Shown: positions 18,794-29,748 of the stretch, one piece after another
Layout: each line of letters opens with the position of its first letter
Numbering within the stretch: position 1 is the stretch's first letter
Source: Acetobacter fabarum
GTDB lineage: Bacteria > Pseudomonadota > Alphaproteobacteria > Acetobacterales > Acetobacteraceae
NCBI RefSeq assembly: GCF_011516925.1
Contig: NZ_WOTG01000001.1
Location: 310,001-374,000 of the forward strand
DNA length: 64,000 bases
Reading direction: 5' to 3'
Made by a program: the position numbers and the translations under genes
The notes under the pieces: generated by a model
Told to the model about the DNA's origin: nothing
Seen by the model: the letters and a program-made list of their open reading frames with translations, nothing else
The model's database searches: none

Positions 18794-19361
18794 CTGCAGC
18801 CTCCGCACCAGCAGCCTGGTCGCGCTTGCCAAAGATTTCCGCCACTTTCTTGCCGCGGCGGTTTGCCACAGCACGGGGGCTGGCACAACGTGTCAGCGCG
18901 TCAAAAGTCGCCTTGACCATGTTATGCGGGTTCCGGGTCCCCAAGGACTTGGCAACAACGTCGTTAATGCCAAGGCTTTCAAACACGGCACGCATCGGAC
19001 CACCAGCGATGATCCCCGTACCGGCTTCAGCCGAACGCAGCACAACTTTACCAGCACCGAAGTGACCAGCAACGTCATGGTGCAGCGTGCGCCCTTCTTT
19101 CATGGGAACGCGAATCATCCCACGCTTGGCGCGTTCGGTAGCCTTACGGATCGCTTCAGGAACTTCACGGGCCTTACCGGCGCCGTAGCCCACGCGACCC
19201 TTCTGGTCACCAACCACAACCAGAGCAGCAAACGCAAAGCGCCGACCACCCTTAACAACCTTTGCAACGCGATTGATGGTTACCAGCTTATCAACCAGTT
19301 CATCGCCTTCGCGTTCACGCTCACGGCCGCCTCGACCGCCTTCTCTTGGTTCACGAGCCAT
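18786..19361 (-). CDS. rpsE: 30S ribosomal protein S5
   Basis: This 191-residue protein of the 30S body takes part in decoding fidelity and mRNA entry. An Arg/Gly/Glu-rich N-terminal extension (about 1-22) precedes the S5 core with [20 protein letters not shown] and the C-terminal domain [17 protein letters not shown]. The length is slightly above E. coli S5 (167 aa) because of both tails. It lies in the spc operon between rplR and rpmD. Confidence 0.97.
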   Translation of the reverse strand: MAREPREGGRGGREREREGDELVDKLVTINRVAKVVKGGRRFAFAALVVVGDQKGRVGYGAGKAREVPEAIRKATERAKRGMIRVPMKEGRTLHHDVAGHFGAGKVVLRSAEAGTGIIAGGPMRAVFESLGINDVVAKSLGTRNPHNMVKATFDALTRCASPRAVANRRGKKVAEIFGKRDQAAGAEAADV

Positions 19362-19376
19362 TGCGTGATCCTTTCC

Positions 19377-19739
19377 TCAGAAGGAGAGACCGCCCTCACG
19401 GGCCGCCTCCGCCAGGGCCTTGACGCGCCCGTGATAAAGATAAGATCCCCGGTCGAACACGACCTGAGACACACCAGCCGCAACAGCACGCTGGGCAACC
19501 AGCTTACCAACCGCACCAGCGCTTTCCCGCGTTGCGCCGTTTTTCAGGGCTTCACGCAGTTCTTTATCCAGCGTCGATGCTGCAGCAAGGGTAACCCCCT
19601 GTGCGTCATCAATCACCTGAGCGTAGATATTCTTACCAGACCGGAAAACCGACAGACGAGGACGGCCACCAGCCTTGCGGCGAAGCTGAAAACGGAGACG
19701 CGCGCGCCGCCGATTCCGCAATTCCTGCTGAGTGCTCAT
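19377..19739 (-). CDS. rplR: 50S ribosomal protein L18
   Basis: This 120-residue 5S rRNA-binding protein has a basic N-terminus ([18 protein letters not shown]) and the conserved ends [20 protein letters not shown]. Its ATG overlaps the rplF stop by one base (TAATG). Confidence 0.97.
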   Translation of the reverse strand: MSTQQELRNRRRARLRFQLRRKAGGRPRLSVFRSGKNIYAQVIDDAQGVTLAAASTLDKELREALKNGATRESAGAVGKLVAQRAVAAGVSQVVFDRGSYLYHGRVKALAEAAREGGLSF

Positions 19740-20272
19740 TATTTCTTCTTGCCTTCCTTACGGCGGATGGTTTCCGTATCATAACGAACACCCTTGCCTT
19801 TGTAAGGCTCAGGCTTGCGATAGCTACGAATATCCAGAGCCACCTGGCCAACACGCTGCTTATCAATCCCTTCCACCACAATCGCGGTAGGACGCGGGGT
19901 AGAAATCTTGATGCCAGCAGGAATCGGATAGATCACGTCGTGAGAAAAGCCGAGGTTCATAACGAGGTTAGAACCCTGCACTGCAGCACGATAACCTGTC
20001 CCGGTAATTTCCAGGGTCTTGGAGAACCCGTCAGAAACACCTTTGACCGCACAAGCGATAAGTGCGCGTGTTGTACCCCACATCATGCGTGCCTGAGATT
20101 CGGTACCATTTGGCTGCACAACAACCAAATTGTCCTTCACTTCAGCCGTAACATGACTGGAGATGGGCAGAGAAAGCTCACCCAGCTTACCCTTGGCCTT
20201 GAAAACACCGTCCGCGATGGAAACTGTAACCCCTGCCGGAACTTCGACGGGATACTTGCCTACTCGTGACAT
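19739..20272 (-). CDS. rplF: 50S ribosomal protein L6
   Basis: This 177-residue protein binds near the sarcin-ricin loop. It begins [17 protein letters not shown] and ends with the family signature [17 protein letters not shown]. Two L6 repeats fill the length, which equals that of E. coli. It lies between rpsH and rplR in the standard spc order. Confidence 0.98.
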   Translation of the reverse strand: MSRVGKYPVEVPAGVTVSIADGVFKAKGKLGELSLPISSHVTAEVKDNLVVVQPNGTESQARMMWGTTRALIACAVKGVSDGFSKTLEITGTGYRAAVQGSNLVMNLGFSHDVIYPIPAGIKISTPRPTAIVVEGIDKQRVGQVALDIRSYRKPEPYKGKGVRYDTETIRRKEGKKK

Positions 20273-20282
20273 TTATCCCTCC

Positions 20283-20681
20283 TCAGAATACGCGGCAAAG
20301 GACTTCACCACCAACATTGGCGGCGCGGGCCTCTACATCGGACAGAACACCACGCGGCGTGGACAGGATGGAAACACCCAGACCAGCGCACACACGCGGC
20401 AGTTCTTTAATTTTGGAATAGACGCGGCGGCCAGGGCGGGAAACACGCTGGATTTCACGAATAACCGGTTCACCTTCCGCGTATTTCAGCTCGATGTGCA
20501 GTTGGGAAATACCCTTCCGCACTTCTTCGCGCTTGTAGCCACGGATGTAACCTTCGCGCTGCAGAGCTTCAAGCACGTTCACACGCAGATTGGATGCCGG
20601 AGCAACACAAGAGTTGTGACGTGCACGCTGAGCGTTGCGAATACGGGTGAGCATATCACCCAAAGGATCTGAAAGCGACAT
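20283..20681 (-). CDS. rpsH: 30S ribosomal protein S8
   Basis: This 132-residue early-assembly protein binds helix 21 of 16S rRNA. It begins MSLSDPLGDMLTRIRNAQRA and ends with the conserved ARAANVGGEVLCRVF. In E. coli S8 is the translational repressor of the spc operon; whether it acts so here is unknown. A small hairpin in the rplE-rpsN spacer is the nearest visible candidate target. Confidence 0.97.
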   Translation of the reverse strand: MSLSDPLGDMLTRIRNAQRARHNSCVAPASNLRVNVLEALQREGYIRGYKREEVRKGISQLHIELKYAEGEPVIREIQRVSRPGRRVYSKIKELPRVCAGLGVSILSTPRGVLSDVEARAANVGGEVLCRVF

Positions 20682-20690
20682 CTCGAGCCC

Positions 20691-20996
20691 TTACCAGCTA
20701 GCTTTCACCACTCCCGGAATCTGGCCATCAGAAGCCAGATCACGGAAAGCGATACGACACAGCTCAAACTTACGGTAGTTACCGCGAGAACGACCTGTCA
20801 GCTTGCAACGCAGACGCACACGTACACGAGAACCGTTACGCGGCAGTTCTGCCAGCTTGAGAGACGCATCGAACCGATCTTCCACGGGCAAAGACCGATC
20901 CATTACGATGTTTTTGAGAGCAGTACGCTTCTCATTATCCCGTGCCGCCATGCGCTTGCGTTTAGCATTACGCAGGATGGCAGATGTTTTAGCCAT
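20691..20996 (-). CDS. rpsN: 30S ribosomal protein S14, zinc-independent type
   Basis: This 101-residue S14 begins [20 protein letters not shown] and ends [11 protein letters not shown]. It lacks the paired CxxC motifs of the short zinc form, so it is the long zinc-independent type usual in Proteobacteria. It lies between rplE and rpsH, after a 71-bp spacer that holds a 7-bp hairpin. Confidence 0.97.
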   Translation of the reverse strand: MAKTSAILRNAKRKRMAARDNEKRTALKNIVMDRSLPVEDRFDASLKLAELPRNGSRVRVRLRCKLTGRSRGNYRKFELCRIAFRDLASDGQIPGVVKASW

Positions 20997-21067
20997 ACAA
21001 CATTACCTCCGGAACCCTTCGAAAACCTTCGACGGTTTTCCAAGATCACACAATAAAGCAGCCTGTA

Positions 21068-21637
21068 TCATCCCAAGAAGGGAAGATCAAATGCCTTCAG
21101 CAAAGCCTTAGCTTCTGCGTCCGTTTTCGCACTGGTCACGAACACAACATCCATACCGCGGACTTCGTCCACTTTGTCGTATTCGATTTCAGGGAAAACA
21201 ATCTGCTCTTTCAGGCCAAGGGCAAAATTGCCACGACCATCAAAGCCTTTTGTCGCAGGGAGACCACGGAAGTCGCGGATGCGCGGCATTGCAATCGTCA
21301 CAAGACGATCGAGAAATTCGTACATCCGAGCCCGACGCAGCGTGACCTTACAGCCAATCGGCAGCCCCTCACGGATCTTGAAGCCAGCGATTGCTTTTTT
21401 AGCAACCGTTTTGACCGGCTTCTGACCTGCGATAAGGGTCATTTCTGCAACGGCTGCATCCAGCTTCTTCTGGTCACCCGCGGCTTCACCAACGCCCATA
21501 TTCAGGACGATTTTTTCAAGCCGCGGCACCTGCATTTCGTTGCTATACCCAAACTGCTCACGCAGCTTGGCACGAAGTTCACTCTCATAGCGCTGGTGAA
21601 GGCGCGGGAGGGAACGCCCTTCCTGATTCGCACTCAT
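21068..21637 (-). CDS. rplE: 50S ribosomal protein L5
   Basis: This 189-residue 5S rRNA- and P-tRNA-contacting protein begins [20 protein letters not shown] and contains [20 protein letters not shown], the conserved L5 signature. An upstream in-frame TTG (21658) lies inside rplX; the ATG at 21637 with GAGAGG before it is preferred. The N-terminus is about ten residues longer than E. coli L5. Confidence 0.97.
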   Translation of the reverse strand: MSANQEGRSLPRLHQRYESELRAKLREQFGYSNEMQVPRLEKIVLNMGVGEAAGDQKKLDAAVAEMTLIAGQKPVKTVAKKAIAGFKIREGLPIGCKVTLRRARMYEFLDRLVTIAMPRIRDFRGLPATKGFDGRGNFALGLKEQIVFPEIEYDKVDEVRGMDVVFVTSAKTDAEAKALLKAFDLPFLG

Positions 21638-21647
21638 ACCTGGCCTC

Positions 21648-21968
21648 TCAACCTTCAATCACTTCGCCAGTCGCCTTGGCAACGCGAACTTTTTTGCCGT
21701 TTTCCAGCACACGGAAGCCAACGCGGGTCGGCTTCTTGGAGGCCGGGTCAACCAGTTTCAGGTTGGAGAGGTGAACAGCTGCCTCACGGGCAATAATTCC
21801 ACCTTCCTGACCCATGCGGCTAGCGCGCTGGTGACGTTTGGCAATTGCAACACCACGGACAACAGCGCGATCTTCGGAAGGACGAACCTCCAGAACTTCA
21901 CCCTGCACACCCTTGGAAGAGCCGGTGATGACGACAACCGTATCGCCTTTTTTAATACGGGCAGCCAT
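21648..21968 (-). CDS. rplX: 50S ribosomal protein L24
   Basis: This 106-residue assembly initiator has an N-terminal KOW motif ([20 protein letters not shown]). It also contains [20 protein letters not shown], the family's central part. Its start overlaps the rplN stop by one base (TAATG). Confidence 0.97.
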   Translation of the reverse strand: MAARIKKGDTVVVITGSSKGVQGEVLEVRPSEDRAVVRGVAIAKRHQRASRMGQEGGIIAREAAVHLSNLKLVDPASKKPTRVGFRVLENGKKVRVAKATGEVIEG

Positions 21969-22336
21969 TACAGCACCTCCGGCGCCAAAGAGATGATCTT
22001 CATGAACTTCTTAGCACGCAGTTCACGCACGACCGGGCCAAAAATACGGGTACCGATCGGTTCCTGCTGCTTGTTGATCAGCACGGCAGCGTTGCGGTCG
22101 AACCGGATGGCGCTGCCATCGGGACGGCGAACCGGGTAAGACGTACGCACGATAACGGCCTGGTGAACATCGCCCTTCTTCACCTTCCCACGGGGGATGG
22201 CTTCCTTGACGGAAACGACGATCACGTCGCCGACCGAGGCAGACTTCCGCTTGGAACCGCCCAGCACCTTAATGCACTGCACCTGACGTGCACCGGAATT
22301 GTCGGCCACATCGAGGTTGGTCTCGGGATGGATCAT
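21968..22336 (-). CDS. rplN: 50S ribosomal protein L14
   Basis: This 122-residue protein at the subunit interface begins [20 protein letters not shown] and includes the signature segment [19 protein letters not shown]. Length and sequence are typical of bacteria. It lies between rpsQ and rplX, where the S10 and spc operons are joined without a visible terminator. Confidence 0.98.
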   Translation of the reverse strand: MIHPETNLDVADNSGARQVQCIKVLGGSKRKSASVGDVIVVSVKEAIPRGKVKKGDVHQAVIVRTSYPVRRPDGSAIRFDRNAAVLINKQQEPIGTRIFGPVVRELRAKKFMKIISLAPEVL

Positions 22337-22354
22337 AACCTAGAAATCCTTACG

Positions 22355-22624
22355 TTAGGCCGACGCGGTTTGTTCCACGCCCACGGCTTCACCGTTGCGG
22401 GAAATCACGGTCCACGTCTTACGCCGAGAAATAGGCGCACATTCAACAATCCGCACAGAATCACCGATCTTGCAGATGTTTTCTTCATCATGCGCCGCAT
22501 ACTTCTTGGAGCGACGAATGAACTTCTTATACACAGGATGCATGACGCGACGATCGACAAGAACCGTAACGGTCTTGTCCATCTTGTCGCTCGTCACACG
22601 TCCGGTCAGGACGCGCCTCGGCAT
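22355..22624 (-). CDS. rpsQ: 30S ribosomal protein S17
   Basis: This 89-residue OB-fold protein of the 30S body begins [20 protein letters not shown] and contains [20 protein letters not shown], the conserved signature. It is the last gene of the classical S10 operon, continuous with rplN. Confidence 0.97.
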   Translation of the reverse strand: MPRRVLTGRVTSDKMDKTVTVLVDRRVMHPVYKKFIRRSKKYAAHDEENICKIGDSVRIVECAPISRRKTWTVISRNGEAVGVEQTASA

Positions 22625-22637
22625 CGGCTACCTCTCC

Positions 22638-22874
22638 TCAGGCATTGGCAGCAGATGTTTTTGCACCTGCTGCATTCTTTGCATTCTGCGCAGCAATTGT
22701 CTTGATGCGCGCAATTTCACGGCGGACCACACGGACGCGGCTCTGCGCTTCTGTCTGGCCGGTGGCCTGCTGGAAACGCAAGTTGAGCTGCTCACGCTTG
22801 AGCTCAACCAGACGGGCTTCAAGCTCGTCTGGTGTTTTAGCGCGCAAATCAGCTGGCTTTACTGCCTTTACCAT
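22638..22874 (-). CDS. rpmC: 50S ribosomal protein L29
   Basis: This 78-residue two-helix protein by the tunnel exit begins MVKAVKPADLRAKTPDELEA and contains LKREQLNLRFQQATGQ, the family core. Two upstream in-frame ATGs (22883, 22889) were rejected because GGAG is spaced about 9 nt from the ATG at 22874 and directly abuts or overlaps the others. It has an Ala/Lys-rich C-terminal tail. Confidence 0.94.
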   Translation of the reverse strand: MVKAVKPADLRAKTPDELEARLVELKREQLNLRFQQATGQTEAQSRVRVVRREIARIKTIAAQNAKNAAGAKTSAANA

Positions 22875-22875
22875 C

Positions 22876-23292
22876 TCACGCATCTCCAATTCGGGTCACA
22901 AATTTGGTCTTGATCGGCAGCTTGGCAGCACCAAGAGCCAGCGCTTCGCGCGCCAGTTCGGGCGGTACGCCTTCGATCTCAAACAAAATACGACCAGGCT
23001 TCACACGGGCCACCCAGAATTCAGGCGATCCCTTGCCAGAGCCCATACGCACTTCTGCAGGCTTTGTCGAGACCGGAATATCCGGAAAGATCCGAATCCA
23101 GACACGACCCGCACGTTTCATGGCGCGGGTAATGGCACGACGGGAGGCCTCGATCTGGCGCGCCGTAATACGTTCCGGCTGCAGAGCCTTAAGGCCAAAC
23201 GTACCAAAGTTCAGTGTGGTACCGCTTTTAGCAAGGCCGTGAATACGACCTTTATGAGCTTTGCGGAATTTTGTCCGCTTAGGGGAAAGCAT
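22876..23292 (-). CDS. rplP: 50S ribosomal protein L16
   Basis: This 138-residue protein organises the A-site tRNA region of the 50S subunit. It begins [20 protein letters not shown] and contains [20 protein letters not shown] and [17 protein letters not shown]. Length and sequence are typical. It lies between rpsC and rpmC. Confidence 0.98.
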   Translation of the reverse strand: MLSPKRTKFRKAHKGRIHGLAKSGTTLNFGTFGLKALQPERITARQIEASRRAITRAMKRAGRVWIRIFPDIPVSTKPAEVRMGSGKGSPEFWVARVKPGRILFEIEGVPPELAREALALGAAKLPIKTKFVTRIGDA

Positions 23293-23309
23293 TGTTTTTT
23301 ATCCTCTCC

Positions 23310-23987
23310 TCAGCGCTGAGGAGCCTGTTCGGCCGCCCGGCGATCCTGTGCCAACGGATCATGAGCAAGAATTTCACCCTTGAAGATCCATACCTTCACA
23401 CCGCAGGTGCCGTAGGTGGTCTTCGCCGTTGCCGTGCCGTAATCAATGTCGGCGCGCAGGGTGTGCAAGGGCACACGACCTTCACGATACCATTCAATAC
23501 GTGCGATTTCAGCACCACCCAGACGGCCAGAGCAGTTGATCCGGATACCCTGGGCACCCAGACGCATGGCAGACTGCACGGCGCGCTTCATGGCGCGACG
23601 GAAGGCTACGCGGCGTTCAAGCTGCTGGGCAATGTTTTCAGCAACCAGAGTCGCATCGATTTCCGGCTTGCGGATTTCAACGATGTTCAGCGCAACTTCC
23701 GTACCCGCCATGCGGGTCAGTTCCTTGCGCAGAGCGTCGATGTCCTGACCCTTCTTGCCGATGACAACACCAGGGCGTGCTGCGTAAATCGTAACGCGCG
23801 GCTTTTTGGCCGGGCGTTCGATCACTACGCGGGATACGCCTGCACCAGCCAGCTTGCGACGCAGGAATGCACGAAGCTTAAGATCTTCGTGCAGCAGACG
23901 GGAATAGTCTGCATCTGCGTACCAGCGGCTGTCCCAGGTGCGGTTGATGCCGAGCCGCAGCCCGACCGGATTGACTTTATGCCCCAT
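23310..23987 (-). CDS. rpsC: 30S ribosomal protein S3
   Basis: This 225-residue mRNA-entry protein opens [20 protein letters not shown]. The KH domain is near [19 protein letters not shown], and the C-terminal domain includes [20 protein letters not shown]. It follows rplV in standard order. Confidence 0.98.
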   Translation of the reverse strand: MGHKVNPVGLRLGINRTWDSRWYADADYSRLLHEDLKLRAFLRRKLAGAGVSRVVIERPAKKPRVTIYAARPGVVIGKKGQDIDALRKELTRMAGTEVALNIVEIRKPEIDATLVAENIAQQLERRVAFRRAMKRAVQSAMRLGAQGIRINCSGRLGGAEIARIEWYREGRVPLHTLRADIDYGTATAKTTYGTCGVKVWIFKGEILAHDPLAQDRRAAEQAPQR

Positions 23988-23990
23988 AGC

Positions 23991-24401
23991 TCAGGCCGCC
24001 TTCTGCTCGGAAGAAGCCGTGTCAGACACAACGGCCCGCTCGGCTACAACAATCTTCAGGTGACTGAAAAACTTTTCGACGCGTGCGGAACGACCGCGGC
24101 CACGTGCGTGAAAACGCCGCATGACAATGGACTTACCCACTTCGGCCGTTTTCACCACCAGCTGATCAACATCGAGCTGGTGGTTGTTTTCAGCATTAGC
24201 GATCGCGCTTTCCAGCGTTTTCTTAACCTGCTGAGCGATACGGCGCTTGGAGAATGTCAGCGTCGCAATTGCCTGAGATGCAGGTTTATTACGGATCAGG
24301 CCTGCCACAAGGTTCAGCTTGCGGGGGCTAACCCGGATGTTACGCGTGATAGCTTGCGCTTCTGTTTCCGCGAGCGTGCGCGGATGCTTCGGCTTGCTCA
24401 T
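23991..24401 (-). CDS. rplV: 50S ribosomal protein L22
   Basis: This 136-residue tunnel-wall protein has [23 protein letters not shown] sequence and the conserved ending [20 protein letters not shown], where the beta-hairpin and macrolide-related loop are located. A C-terminal extension (residues about 118-136) with acidic residues adds to the usual 110-residue core. Confidence 0.96.
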   Translation of the reverse strand: MSKPKHPRTLAETEAQAITRNIRVSPRKLNLVAGLIRNKPASQAIATLTFSKRRIAQQVKKTLESAIANAENNHQLDVDQLVVKTAEVGKSIVMRRFHARGRGRSARVEKFFSHLKIVVAERAVVSDTASSEQKAA

Positions 24402-24409
24402 CTGTGCTC

Positions 24410-24688
24410 TTAGCCCCGCTTAGACTTCTTGTCAGCACCATGCCCGTGGAACGTACGGGTGGGAGAGAATTCGCCAAACTTGTGGCCAACCATATTCTCT
24501 GTCACCTGCACGGGCAGGAACTTCTGACCGTTATAAACACCGAACGTCAGACCAACGAACTGCGGAAGAATCGTTGAACGACGCGACCAGATCTTGATCA
24601 CTTCATTCCGACCCGATGCGCGGGATACTTCAGCTTTATTCAGCAGATACCCGTCGACGAACGGACCTTTCCAGACGGAACGTGCCAT
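24410..24688 (-). CDS. rpsS: 30S ribosomal protein S19
   Basis: This 92-residue head protein begins [20 protein letters not shown] and ends [20 protein letters not shown]. Length and sequence are typical. It lies between rplB and rplV. Confidence 0.98.
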   Translation of the reverse strand: MARSVWKGPFVDGYLLNKAEVSRASGRNEVIKIWSRRSTILPQFVGLTFGVYNGQKFLPVQVTENMVGHKFGEFSPTRTFHGHGADKKSKRG

Positions 24689-24701
24689 CTTCTATTGCCC
24701 C

Positions 24702-25532
24702 TTACTTGCCGGTCTTCCGGCGACGGATAATCAGACCGTCCGTCCGCTTGTTGACCCGAGTTTTGTAACCTTTGGTGGGCTTGCCCCACGGCGTAACCGG
24801 ATGACGACCACCAGATGTGCGGCCTTCACCACCACCATGCGGATGGTCAACCGGGTTCATCACCACGCCGCGGTTATGCGGACGGCGACCCAGCCAACGG
24901 GAACGACCAGCCTTACCCATGTGCTGGTTCATGTTGTCCGGATTGGACACGGCACCAACGGTTGCCATGCATTCACCGCGAACAACACGCAATTCACCAG
25001 ACTGCAGCTTGATCTGGGCGTAGCCGGAATCCTTACCAACCAACTGCGCATACGTCCCTGCGGAACGGGCCAGCTTGCCGCCAGCGCCCTGCTTCAGTTC
25101 GATGTTATGGATAATCGTACCCACCGGAATAGCAGCAAGCGGCATAGCATTGCCTGGCTTAATGTCCACACGCGCACCAGCGATGACATTGTCACCAACC
25201 TTCAGACGCTGGGGTGCCAGAATGTAGGCCAGTTCACCGTCTTCGTACTTCACCAGCGCGATGAAGGCTGTGCGGTTGGGATCGTATTCGAGACGTTCCA
25301 CAGTGCCCAGCACATCAAATTTGCGCCGCTTGAAGTCCACATAACGATAGGACTGCTTATGACCGCCGCCACGGAAACGAGACGTGATACGACCGTTATT
25401 ATTACGGCCGCCCGACTTGTTCTTACCTTCCGTAAGCTGCTTGACCGGCTTGCCCTTCCACAGGTCAGCACGATCAATCAGAACCGTACCACGCAGGCTC
25501 GGCGTGACAGGATTAAAGTGCTTCAGTGCCAT
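24702..25532 (-). CDS. rplB: 50S ribosomal protein L2
   Basis: This 276-residue core protein supports the peptidyl transferase centre. It begins [20 protein letters not shown] and contains the signature [20 protein letters not shown], whose His matches the residue implicated in peptide-bond formation in E. coli. The basic C-terminal tail is [13 protein letters not shown]. It sits between rplW and rpsS. Confidence 0.98.
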   Translation of the reverse strand: MALKHFNPVTPSLRGTVLIDRADLWKGKPVKQLTEGKNKSGGRNNNGRITSRFRGGGHKQSYRYVDFKRRKFDVLGTVERLEYDPNRTAFIALVKYEDGELAYILAPQRLKVGDNVIAGARVDIKPGNAMPLAAIPVGTIIHNIELKQGAGGKLARSAGTYAQLVGKDSGYAQIKLQSGELRVVRGECMATVGAVSNPDNMNQHMGKAGRSRWLGRRPHNRGVVMNPVDHPHGGGEGRTSGGRHPVTPWGKPTKGYKTRVNKRTDGLIIRRRKTGK

Positions 25533-25548
25533 TAGTTTCTACCCTTGG

Positions 25549-25884
25549 TCACGCCAGCTTCGCGGTCAGGTCAATGGACTGACCTTCTGCAAGCTGAACG
25601 AACGCCTTCTTAACGTCAGAACGCTGACCAATACGCCCTTTAAAGCGCTTGGTTTTACCTTTCTGGACAAGGGTGTTGACGCCAACAACCTTGACCCCGA
25701 ACAGCGTTTCCACCGCAACCTTGATTTCAGGCTTGCTAGCCGTCATTGCGACCTTGAAAACAACCTGATTTTTTTCAGAAAGCGTAGTCGCCTTCTCGGT
25801 AATGACAGGCGTCCGCACGATGTCGTACAGAGCCTCCCGAGAGAGACGCTCGGCTTTCTTGCGAATAGCAAGAATATTCGTCAT
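25549..25884 (-). CDS. rplW: 50S ribosomal protein L23
   Basis: This 111-residue protein at the tunnel exit is the docking site for trigger factor and SRP. The body contains [20 protein letters not shown] and [19 protein letters not shown]. Its start overlaps the rplD stop as ATGA. The N-terminal [18 protein letters not shown] stretch is longer than in E. coli. Confidence 0.96.
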   Translation of the reverse strand: MTNILAIRKKAERLSREALYDIVRTPVITEKATTLSEKNQVVFKVAMTASKPEIKVAVETLFGVKVVGVNTLVQKGKTKRFKGRIGQRSDVKKAFVQLAEGQSIDLTAKLA

Positions 25885-26495
25885 GCCAGGCGTTCCTTCA
25901 GTCCTTCAAGGCCTGCCTGCGTGATGGCAAGCACCTCGTGGTTCAGAATGTCATAAACATTCGCGCCAATGGTCGGCAGAATGTCGATCTTCGGCAGGTT
26001 GCGAGCAGCGCGCACGAAATTTTCGTCCACGGATGCGTCCACAATCAGAGCCGAGCCCCAGCCGAGCCCCTGCAGCTTCTTGGCCAGTTCGCTGGTCTTG
26101 GTCACGCCGGAAGCGGCGTCCAGAACAACAAGCTTACCTTCAGCAGCCTTCTGCGACAGAGCGGAGATCAGGCCCAGACGACGCACCTTTTTAGGCAGGT
26201 CATAGCCGTGATCACGCACAACCGGACCGTGCACAACACCACCAGTACGATACTGGGGAGCGCGCAGGGAGCCCTGACGTGCACTACCCGTGCCCTTCTG
26301 GCGGTACGGCTTTTTGGTCGTGCCGGACACTTCGCCCATGCCCTTGACCTTGTGCGTACCAGCGCGGCGCTTTGCCAGCTGCCAGTGCACAACGCGTGCC
26401 ATTACATCTGCCCGGGGTGCTGCGCCGAAAAGTTCTTCCGGAAGCGTAGCTGAACCAGCCGTGCCGTTATCAAGTGTCTTGATTTCGATTTCCAT
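25881..26495 (-). CDS. rplD: 50S ribosomal protein L4
   Basis: This 204-residue protein has the extended tunnel loop near [20 protein letters not shown]. It has the conserved [17 protein letters not shown] helix. In gamma-proteobacteria L4 represses the S10 operon by binding its leader; there is no direct evidence for that here, but a structured tuf-rpsJ spacer exists. It lies between rplC and rplW, overlapping the latter by 4 nt. Confidence 0.97.
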   Translation of the reverse strand: MEIEIKTLDNGTAGSATLPEELFGAAPRADVMARVVHWQLAKRRAGTHKVKGMGEVSGTTKKPYRQKGTGSARQGSLRAPQYRTGGVVHGPVVRDHGYDLPKKVRRLGLISALSQKAAEGKLVVLDAASGVTKTSELAKKLQGLGWGSALIVDASVDENFVRAARNLPKIDILPTIGANVYDILNHEVLAITQAGLEGLKERLA

Positions 26496-26499
26496 GATC

Positions 26500-27180
26500 T
26501 CAGGCCTCCGCCTTCACAGCTGCCGGGTACGGCGCATCGCTATGGCGGGCTTTCTTGATCGCATCACGAATGAGAACGACACCATTCTTTGCTCCCGGAA
26601 CGGAGCCACGAATCATGATCAGATTCTTTTCCGGATCGACCGCTGCGATTTCCAGATTCAAGGTGGTCACGCGTTCATCACCCAGATGACCAGCCATTTT
26701 CTTGTTCTTGAAGGTTTTGCCAGGGTCCTGGCGGTTACCGGTCGAACCATGCGAACGGTGCGAAATGGACACACCATGCGAGGCTTCAAGACCAGCAAAA
26801 TTCCAGCGCTTCATGGCGCCAGCAAACCCTTTACCCTTGCTCGTCCCCGTCACGTCAACCTTCTGGCCAACAACGAAGTGGGAAGCAGAAAGAGCAGCAC
26901 CGACTTCCAGCGTAGCGTCATCGGCCACACGGAACTCACGAACTGTTTTCTTGGGTTCAACCTTCACGCGGGCAAAATGGCCACGGTTGGGTTTTGTTAC
27001 GTTTTTCACCTTGGCGTTGCCCATACCCAGCTGGACGGCTACGTAACCATCACGCTCCTGAGTACGAACGTCTACCACCTGCACGTCATCAACGTGCAGA
27101 ACGGTGACAGGCACATGAGTGCCGTCTTCCTTGAACAGTCGGGACATGCCCAACTTTTTTGCGATCAATCCGGTGCGCAT
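26500..27180 (-). CDS. rplC: 50S ribosomal protein L3
   Basis: This 226-residue assembly initiator begins [20 protein letters not shown] and contains the signature [21 protein letters not shown] longer in-frame reading up to 27210 overlaps rpsJ by about 20 nt; the ATG at 27180 with AAGG about 8 nt upstream is preferred. The Ala/Glu tail is longer than in E. coli. Confidence 0.96.
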   Translation of the reverse strand: MRTGLIAKKLGMSRLFKEDGTHVPVTVLHVDDVQVVDVRTQERDGYVAVQLGMGNAKVKNVTKPNRGHFARVKVEPKKTVREFRVADDATLEVGAALSASHFVVGQKVDVTGTSKGKGFAGAMKRWNFAGLEASHGVSISHRSHGSTGNRQDPGKTFKNKKMAGHLGDERVTTLNLEIAAVDPEKNLIMIRGSVPGAKNGVVLIRDAIKKARHSDAPYPAAVKAEA

Positions 27181-27190
27181 CGTCTGGACC

Positions 27191-27499
27191 TTAAAGTTTG
27201 ATCTCGACATCCACGCCAGCGGCGAGGTCGAGCTTCATGAGAGCGTCCACGGTCTGCGGAGTGGGCTCAACAATATCGAGCAAACGACGATGAGTCCGAA
27301 TTTCGAACTGCTCGCGGCTCTTCTTGTCAACGTGAGGAGAACGGTTAACCGTAAACCGTTCGATATGCGTCGGCAGCGGGATAGGACCCCGAACCCGCGC
27401 ACCCGTACGCTTCGCCGTATTCACGATCTCTTTCGTGCTGTTATCAAGCACCCGATGATCGTACGCTTTCAGGCGAATGCGGATGTTCTGGTTGTCCAT
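27191..27499 (-). CDS. rpsJ: 30S ribosomal protein S10
   Basis: This 102-residue protein begins [20 protein letters not shown] and contains [20 protein letters not shown]; it also acts as NusE in antitermination in other bacteria. It is the first gene of the S10 operon and lies 105 bp after tuf, with two hairpins in between. Confidence 0.98.
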   Translation of the reverse strand: MDNQNIRIRLKAYDHRVLDNSTKEIVNTAKRTGARVRGPIPLPTHIERFTVNRSPHVDKKSREQFEIRTHRRLLDIVEPTPQTVDALMKLDLAAGVDVEIKL

Positions 27500-27519
27500 C
27501 TGTTTCTTAGTCCAACACT

Positions 27520-27578
27520 TTACTTGTCCGGGATAACCCGGCCGCCAAGTAAGACCCCAACCGAATAATCGGTCGGGG
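27520..27578 (-). promoter_or_regulatory. Double-hairpin spacer between tuf and rpsJ
   Basis: The first hairpin pairs CCCCAACCGA (27555-27564) with TCGGTCGGGG (27569-27578, one wobble) around a 4-nt loop. The second pairs TTACTTG (27520-27526) with CAAGTAA (27546-27552), enclosing CCGGG-ATAA-CCCGG. No T-run follows on the minus strand, so a processing site, attenuator or leader is more likely than a simple terminator. Function is inferred from position. Confidence 0.5.
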
Positions 27579-27604
27579 CCACTCAGTCTCTAATCCTTTA
27601 TCGA

Positions 27605-28795
27605 TTACTCGATAATGGAGGCAACAACGCCTGCACCAACGGTACGGCCACCTTCGCGGATAGCGAAGCGGAGACCTTCGTCCATGGCGATAGGAGCGAT
27701 CAGCTCCACTTCCATGGCGCAGTTGTCGCCGGGCATAACCATTTCCGTGCCTTCGGGCAGGTGCACAACACCCGTCACGTCAGTCGTACGGAAGTAGAAC
27801 TGCGGACGATAGTTGGTGAAGAACGGCGTATGACGGCCACCTTCTTCCTTCGTCAGGATGTAGGCTTCAGCCTTGAACTTCTTGTGCGGCGTAATGGAGC
27901 CGGGCTTAGCCAGAACCTGACCACGCTCAACGTCTTCACGCTTCGTACCACGCACCAGAGCACCGATGTTGTCGCCAGCTTCGCCGCGGTCAAGCAGCTT
28001 GCGGAACATTTCAACACCCGTAACGGTGGTCTTGATGGTGTCTTTCAGGCCGACGATTTCAACTTCGTCACCCACGTTGACAACACCACGCTCCACACGA
28101 CCGGTCACAACCGTACCACGACCGGAGATCGAGAACACGTCTTCGATCGGCATCAGGAACGGACGATCAACCGGACGTTCCGGCTGCGGGATGTACGCAT
28201 CGACTGCGTCCATCAGGTCACGAACGCGGTTTTCACCAACTTCCGGGTCGCCGTCTTCCAGAGTAACCAGAGCGGAGCCCTTGATTACCGGAATGTCGTC
28301 GCCAGGGAACTGGTAGGAAGACAGAAGTTCACGAACTTCCATTTCAACCAGCTCAAGCAGTTCTGGGTCATCAACCTGGTCAACCTTGTTCAGGAAGACA
28401 ACCAGAGCCGGCACACCAACCTGACGAGCAAGCAGGATGTGTTCACGGGTCTGCGGCATCGGACCGTCAGCAGCGGACACAACGAGGATGGCACCATCCA
28501 TCTGAGCCGCACCGGTGATCATGTTCTTCACATAGTCAGCGTGTCCGGGGCAGTCGACGTGCGCGTAGTGACGGTTTGCGGTTTCATATTCCACGTGAGC
28601 GGTGGAAATGGTGATGCCGCGAGCGCGTTCTTCGGGAGCGGCGTCGATCATGTCGTATGCTTTGAACTCAGCGCCGCCGGTCTTTGCCAGGGTCTTCGTA
28701 ATAGCAGCCGTCAGAGACGTCTTACCATGGTCAACGTGACCAATGGTGCCGATGTTGCAGTGCGGTTTATTCCGCTCAAATTTAGCCTTAGCCAT
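27605..28795 (-). CDS. tuf: Elongation factor Tu
   Basis: This 396-residue GTPase delivers aminoacyl-tRNA to the ribosome. The P-loop is [10 protein letters not shown] (about 19-28), switch [14 protein letters not shown], the G4 motif NKVD, and domains II and III follow with the usual [13 protein letters not shown]. It lies directly after rpsG, where fusA would normally stand between them; a promoter candidate lies in the 90-bp gap upstream. Confidence 0.98.
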   Translation of the reverse strand: MAKAKFERNKPHCNIGTIGHVDHGKTSLTAAITKTLAKTGGAEFKAYDMIDAAPEERARGITISTAHVEYETANRHYAHVDCPGHADYVKNMITGAAQMDGAILVVSAADGPMPQTREHILLARQVGVPALVVFLNKVDQVDDPELLELVEMEVRELLSSYQFPGDDIPVIKGSALVTLEDGDPEVGENRVRDLMDAVDAYIPQPERPVDRPFLMPIEDVFSISGRGTVVTGRVERGVVNVGDEVEIVGLKDTIKTTVTGVEMFRKLLDRGEAGDNIGALVRGTKREDVERGQVLAKPGSITPHKKFKAEAYILTKEEGGRHTPFFTNYRPQFYFRTTDVTGVVHLPEGTEMVMPGDNCAMEVELIAPIAMDEGLRFAIREGGRTVGAGVVASIIE

Positions 28796-28834
28796 TGTTT
28801 ACTCCATGCCCCAAAAAATGTCCGGGATGCAGTT

Positions 28835-28861
28835 GTTATAAGCGCCCCAATCCCTCGACAA
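28835..28861 (-). promoter_or_regulatory. Candidate promoter of tuf
   Basis: On the minus strand, TATAAC (28835-28840) lies 15 nt from TTGTCG (28856-28861), or 17 nt from an overlapping TCTTGT. The -10 box is good, the -35 weak. It lies in the rpsG-tuf gap, where fusA would usually be, and would let tuf be expressed on its own. Confidence 0.45.
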
Positions 28862-28885
28862 GAGGGAAAGCGGAACTTTCACGGA

Positions 28886-29365
<480 letters not shown>

Positions 29366-29376
29366 TTAACTTCCTC

Positions 29377-29748
29377 TTATTTCGGACGCTTGGCGCCATA
29401 CAGCGAACGACGCTGACGCCGCTTGGCGATACCCTGCGTATCGAGAACACCGCGAAGGATGTGGTAACGAACACCCGGCAAATCTTTCACACGACCGCCG
29501 CGGATAAGCACAACACTATGCTCCTGAAGGTTGTGACCTTCACCAGGAATATAGCTAACCACCTCATAGCCATTCGTCAGACGCACCTTGGCAACTTTAC
29601 GCAGTGCGGAGTTAGGCTTTTTCGGTGTCGTCGTATAAACGCGGGTGCAAACGCCGCGCTTCTGAGGGCAGCCCTGCAGAGCGGGCACTTTGTTCCGCTT
29701 GACTGCAGGCTTACGCCCTTTGGCAATGAGCTGGTTGATGGTCGGCAT
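29377..29748 (-). CDS. rpsL: 30S ribosomal protein S12
   Basis: This 123-residue decoding-centre protein begins [20 protein letters not shown] and carries [20 protein letters not shown] and [17 protein letters not shown]. The lysines in PKKPNSA and GGRVKDLPG (the K43 and K88 sites of E. coli) are present, so the streptomycin-sensitive wild-type residues are seen. It starts the str gene group. Confidence 0.98.
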   Translation of the reverse strand: MPTINQLIAKGRKPAVKRNKVPALQGCPQKRGVCTRVYTTTPKKPNSALRKVAKVRLTNGYEVVSYIPGEGHNLQEHSVVLIRGGRVKDLPGVRYHILRGVLDTQGIAKRRQRRSLYGAKRPK

